64,000 nucleotides of DNA from an uncultured Lachnospiraceae bacterium (GTDB taxonomy: Bacteria; Bacillota; Clostridia; Lachnospirales; Lachnospiraceae), in NCBI GenBank assembly GCA_944381615.1, contig CALWLT010000035.1, positions 46,182 through 110,181 on the forward strand, in the 5' to 3' direction. Numbering within the stretch: the stretch's first letter is position 1; each line of letters begins with the position of its first letter. A model generated the notes under the pieces. It saw nothing but the letters and a program-made list of their open reading frames with translations. It was not told the DNA's origin and did not search any database. This document shows, one piece after another, positions 60,818 to 64,000 of the stretch. Both the position numbers and the translations under genes were made by a program.

Positions 60818-63800
60818 CTACGCTACCTTCGCATTATCATTAATCCCTTCAATTACCTTTCTTATCCCCATCCACACATTCAAATCGGTAAAAATATCCA
60901 CAACACTTCCCTGATCTGTAAACGGCGGTTCCTGCAGTACAGATAAATCCTTCAGCAATCCATTATGTACAATGTATTCCACAATCTGATTCACGAAGTA
61001 AATCTGTCTGCTGTCCAGATTGGCCTCATTCAGGTATTCAGAAAATGCTTCTTTTGCAGCGTTCATCTCCAGGCCCACGATCTCTCGGACAAATTCTCCC
61101 AGAGGCTTGTCCCCATACTCTGCTTCATATTCATCCTTCGTTCCCAGATCACTCCACAGAATTTTTTCCAATGTTTTGAGATCATCCTGCGTCATCGGCT
61201 GATTCTTTTTCAGTTTCGCGATGACAAGGTCATCCTGGTGCTGGCGGACATAATATTCCGCTTTTGCCTTATAGTTCTTCAGATCATCGTTCTCCAGCTC
61301 TGACTCTTTCCATTCAATAGACAGAATATCATCCTCGAAATTCGTGTCGTAACGCACCTTCTTTTTAGGAAGATACTTCATCAGATCACGCAGGCTTTCC
61401 CGAATCTGTTCAAACTCATCGATTCCGGCACGTTCCAGATAATCCGTATGGAGAATCTGATTCATCAGCTCTGCCTGTACCATAATTTCCGGTATATTGG
61501 CCACCGCAGAAATCGCGCTGACTTTTTTCAACAAGTCACTCCGGGCTTTTCCATATTTCTTTCCGATTAAATATGCCAGCTCTATGCCGTACATCAGCGC
61601 GTCAAACCGAATTGCACTTGCCTCCTCTCCATCCGGCAGGATCAGAGGCGCCAGTTCTTCTCTTACAAGCAGCGTGTCCTCATAACTCAGAGTCTGGTAG
61701 TTGGACTGTTCGGAATACCGATCCACATATTTTAAGTGCTGACGGACTGCAAAATTTTCCCGGTTCAGTTCCCGCACTTTTTCACTCATATGCTGTATCA
61801 ATGCATTCCGGTAAGCAATCAATCGTTCTGTCTGATATTCCAGATCCTGCAGTTTGTAAGCAATCTGAAATTCCAGATTAAAAATTGCTCCCTGCAGCGC
61901 CATCATATTAGCAGTTGCCTTTCCTTTGTTCATGCGGAAAAACTCAAAATTGCCGCAAAAATCGAAAATATAAAATTTCTGCTTATCCTCTCCGTCCAGC
62001 AAGCCGGGACACAAGCGGGTTCCCCGGCCGATCATCTGCCAGAATTTTGCTTTGCTCATAACCTTCTTGAAAAAGACAAGATTCAATACTTCCGGCACGT
62101 CGATTCCCGTATCCAGCATGTCTACGGAAATTGCAATCTGCGGAAGTTTATTGGGTTCTGAGAATTCATCGATTGCACTCTGGGCATACGTCATATAATT
62201 ATCAATGACTTTCGCATATCCCGGCAGATTCGGATATTCTTTTCCGAAAATCTCCAGAATCTTTTCCGCATGGTCATGATTCCTGGCAAAGATAATCGTC
62301 TTTCCCAGCGTTTCTCCATAATTGATGCGAATTCCCTGGGTCATAAGAATATGCAGAACCTTCTTTATGGTATCCTCATTAAACAGCCAGGAATTCAGTG
62401 CAGAAGAACTGATTTTTTCAGGAAGTTCTCCATTCTCGTCTTCAAACGTGGCTTCATAGGCTTCCTTGTCTTCTTCTGATAATTCATCATACACGATTCC
62501 CTCTTCAATAAATTTCAAAGAAGATTCTACAGAAAGAAAATCCACCAGATATCCGTCTTTGACGGCCTGTGCCAGTTCATACCCATATGTAGGCACACCA
62601 TTTTCTAGCTCAAAAATCTGATAGGTATTCTTATCAATTTCATCCTTTGGCGTAGCCGTCAAACCAACCAGCAGCGCATCAAAATAGGTAAAAATATCTT
62701 TGTATTTATTATAAATAGACCGATGGGCCTCGTCGCAGATGACCAGATCAAAATGCCCGCAGGTAAATAATTTTCCCTCCTCATCTTTCACAGAATCAAT
62801 GCAATTCATCATGGTCTGATACGTAGAGAAGACACAGTGCGCCTGATCATGATCCTTTTCCTCGCACAGATTGGTCACAGATAAATCCGGAAGGAGATTC
62901 ACAAAACTGCGTTTTGCCTGTGTGACCAGAGAATTTCGGTCTGCCAAAAACAGGATATTCTTTACCCAGCCATGCTGTAGCAGCACGTCGCACAGGGAAA
63001 TAACCGTTCTTGTTTTCCCGGAACCCGTCGCCATAACAAGCAATGCCTTCCTGCGATTCTTGTTCCCGAAGCTGTCGCAGACTGCCTTTACCGCACCTTC
63101 CTGGTAATACCGTCCCGCAATCTTCTTATCCACCGCAATATGCCTGAGACTTGTCCTCATAGACTGCAGATTAAACCATTTTTCCAGATCCCGCTTGGAA
63201 TAAATCGTGGATACTCTTCGTTCCGGATACTGCCCGTCATCAATCCTCGTATCAAATCCATTGGTCAGGAAAATAACCGGTCTTCTGCCGTACTGTTTTT
63301 CCAGCAGATCCGCATATAGCTTTGCCTGCTGGCGTCCTTTTGCCACATCCACGCAGGTACGTTTGGCCTCAATTACCGCAAGCGGTTTGTGCCTATTATC
63401 ATAGAGCACATAATCAGCCCGGCCCATTTCAGATTGATTCGGCATCCCGGGAATTTCCACTTCCCTGATCCAGTTTTTCCCTTCCGTCCATCCGGCATCC
63501 ATCAGCATGGTATCAATGTAAATCTTTCTGGTCTTATACTCGGACAGATCGAGCGGTTTCGGAACATACGTCTGCTGCTGCTCTTCACGTCTTGCCGTCA
63601 GCTGCTCCTTCAACGCCTGGTTTTCTGCGATGAGAGCCTTCAAATCCATTTCAGAAATCAGCGGCTCCTTTTCTAAAACAGGCTGCTTCGATTTTTCCAG
63701 CAGTTCTGCCTGAAACTCTCCTTCCGTATAATCTTTGGCGTAACAATACGCCACAAAATCCAGAAAGATATACAGATTTTCCAGACACAATTTTGCCTGA

Positions 63801-64000
63801 TCCAGGGTAATCTTTTTGCCATTATGAGCCGCATTATTTCCCACTCTGCGGATAAAATCCAGTCTTCTCCAGAGATCCGGATCTACAATATCCCGGAACT
63901 CTTCGGTGCTCATCAAGCTGACCAACGTATCCTGATACGGCATGACAAGCGAACCATCCACGGAATACATCCATTTGATGGCAAACTCCATGGCCCGGCG
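60818..64000 (-). CDS. hsdR: Type I restriction enzyme R subunit (HsdR), 5' end outside the window
   Basis: 1060 codons seen; the frame stays open at 64000, and the first ATG (63991) falls inside a domain, so the gene begins upstream. Order: DUF4145-like HEPN segment (to ~90); coiled coil 95-145; nuclease with D193 and E208-x-K210; SF2 helicase with ATGSGKT (321-327), DEAH (420-423) and QMIGRGTRL; C-terminal EcoEI-type helical domain (from ~770). Cuts unmodified DNA after ATP-driven translocation, needs HsdM and HsdS, presumably beyond the right edge. Good candidate phage-defence module. Confidence 0.93.
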   Translation of the reverse strand, partial: RRAMEFAIKWMYSVDGSLVMPYQDTLVSLMSTEEFRDIVDPDLWRRLDFIRRVGNNAAHNGKKITLDQAKLCLENLYIFLDFVAYCYAKDYTEGEFQAELLEKSKQPVLEKEPLISEMDLKALIAENQALKEQLTARREEQQQTYVPKPLDLSEYKTRKIYIDTMLMDAGWTEGKNWIREVEIPGMPNQSEMGRADYVLYDNRHKPLAVIEAKRTCVDVAKGRQQAKLYADLLEKQYGRRPVIFLTNGFDTRIDDGQYPERRVSTIYSKRDLEKWFNLQSMRTSLRHIAVDKKIAGRYYQEGAVKAVCDSFGNKNRRKALLVMATGSGKTRTVISLCDVLLQHGWVKNILFLADRNSLVTQAKRSFVNLLPDLSVTNLCEEKDHDQAHCVFSTYQTMMNCIDSVKDEEGKLFTCGHFDLVICDEAHRSIYNKYKDIFTYFDALLVGLTATPKDEIDKNTYQIFELENGVPTYGYELAQAVKDGYLVDFLSVESSLKFIEEGIVYDELSEEDKEAYEATFEDENGELPEKISSSALNSWLFNEDTIKKVLHILMTQGIRINYGETLGKTIIFARNHDHAEKILEIFGKEYPNLPGYAKVIDNYMTYAQSAIDEFSEPNKLPQIAISVDMLDTGIDVPEVLNLVFFKKVMSKAKFWQMIGRGTRLCPGLLDGEDKQKFYIFDFCGNFEFFRMNKGKATANMMALQGAIFNLEFQIAYKLQDLEYQTERLIAYRNALIQHMSEKVRELNRENFAVRQHLKYVDRYSEQSNYQTLSYEDTLLVREELAPLILPDGEEASAIRFDALMYGIELAYLIGKKYGKARSDLLKKVSAISAVANIPEIMVQAELMNQILHTDYLERAGIDEFEQIRESLRDLMKYLPKKKVRYDTNFEDDILSIEWKESELENDDLKNYKAKAEYYVRQHQDDLVIAKLKKNQPMTQDDLKTLEKILWSDLGTKDEYEAEYGDKPLGEFVREIVGLEMNAAKEAFSEYLNEANLDSRQIYFVNQIVEYIVHNGLLKDLSVLQEPPFTDQGSVVDIFTDLNVWMGIRKVIEGINDNAKVA

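Noticed and set aside
1..64000. tRNA or rRNA genes
   Set aside because: None recognised on either strand by reading.

Overview
The window looks like chromosome from a moderately GC-rich Clostridia member, most likely Lachnospiraceae. Support: sigma-A promoters and AGGAGG-type ribosome binding sites, a type 1B pyrK/pyrD pair, a tetrahydrofolate riboswitch on an ECF folate S component, a methionine synthase whose activation domain is a separate gene, LrgAB, and a B12/TRAP/PTS-rich gene set. Genus is not resolvable from sequence reading alone. Most of the window is GC-rich (roughly 55-60% by eye), but about 37.8-45.9 kb is strongly AT-rich and 45.9-48.2 kb is intermediate.

Layout. 0-7 kb: partial ROK regulator, HD/GT2 operon, DacF-type carboxypeptidase, a long M29 aminopeptidase and small membrane proteins. 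7-11 kb: pyrimidine operon pyrF-pyrK-pyrD-pyrE. 11-17.5 kb: nitroreductase, lrgAB, GNAT, then a folT-bioY-mrp-relQ run behind a THF riboswitch, a thioesterase and an HPr-like protein. 17.5-22.5 kb: one-carbon/methionine genes metF, separate MetH activation protein, metH. 22.7-30 kb: PTS-like IIC protein, galT, a divergent Gx-transporter / ApbE + NusG-domain-II pair and a surface 5'-nucleotidase. 30-37 kb: MATE pump, aldo/keto reductases, SseB-like protein, MerR regulator and secreted subtilase. 37.3-51.7 kb: an exopolysaccharide locus read on the minus strand, headed by two NusG/LoaP-like antiterminators and a polyprenyl-phosphate sugar transferase, followed by a variable cassette of glycosyltransferases, EpsG-like polymerase, pyruvyl transferase, flippase and an FrhB-like protein, ending in a junction of truncated genes. 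51.9-58.4 kb: a TRAP transporter/hydroxyacid dehydrogenase operon with a GntR regulator, divergent from an SDR-aldolase pair. 58.7-64 kb: PIN-PhoH protein, GNAT and the 3' part of a type I restriction HsdR gene.

The most notable system is the EPS control region (51.4-51.8 kb). A strong sigma-A promoter lies between two 27-bp inverted repeats that are 24/27 identical. Each repeat is itself a dyad with 12-bp arms, as expected for site-specific recombinase sites. In this assembly the promoter points away from the EPS genes and into a terminator, and no other promoter is visible upstream of them. The simplest reading is a phase-variable inverton captured in the OFF orientation; inversion would send transcription through a 19-bp tandem-repeat leader into the two antiterminator genes. 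The EPS locus also has a glycosyltransferase split by one base at an A7 tract, a second possible switch. Other regulatory finds are overlapping divergent promoters with GntR-like operators (56.7 kb), a MerR-type 19-bp-spacer promoter (37.17 kb), and degenerate tandem repeats at many gene borders and inside some coding ends.
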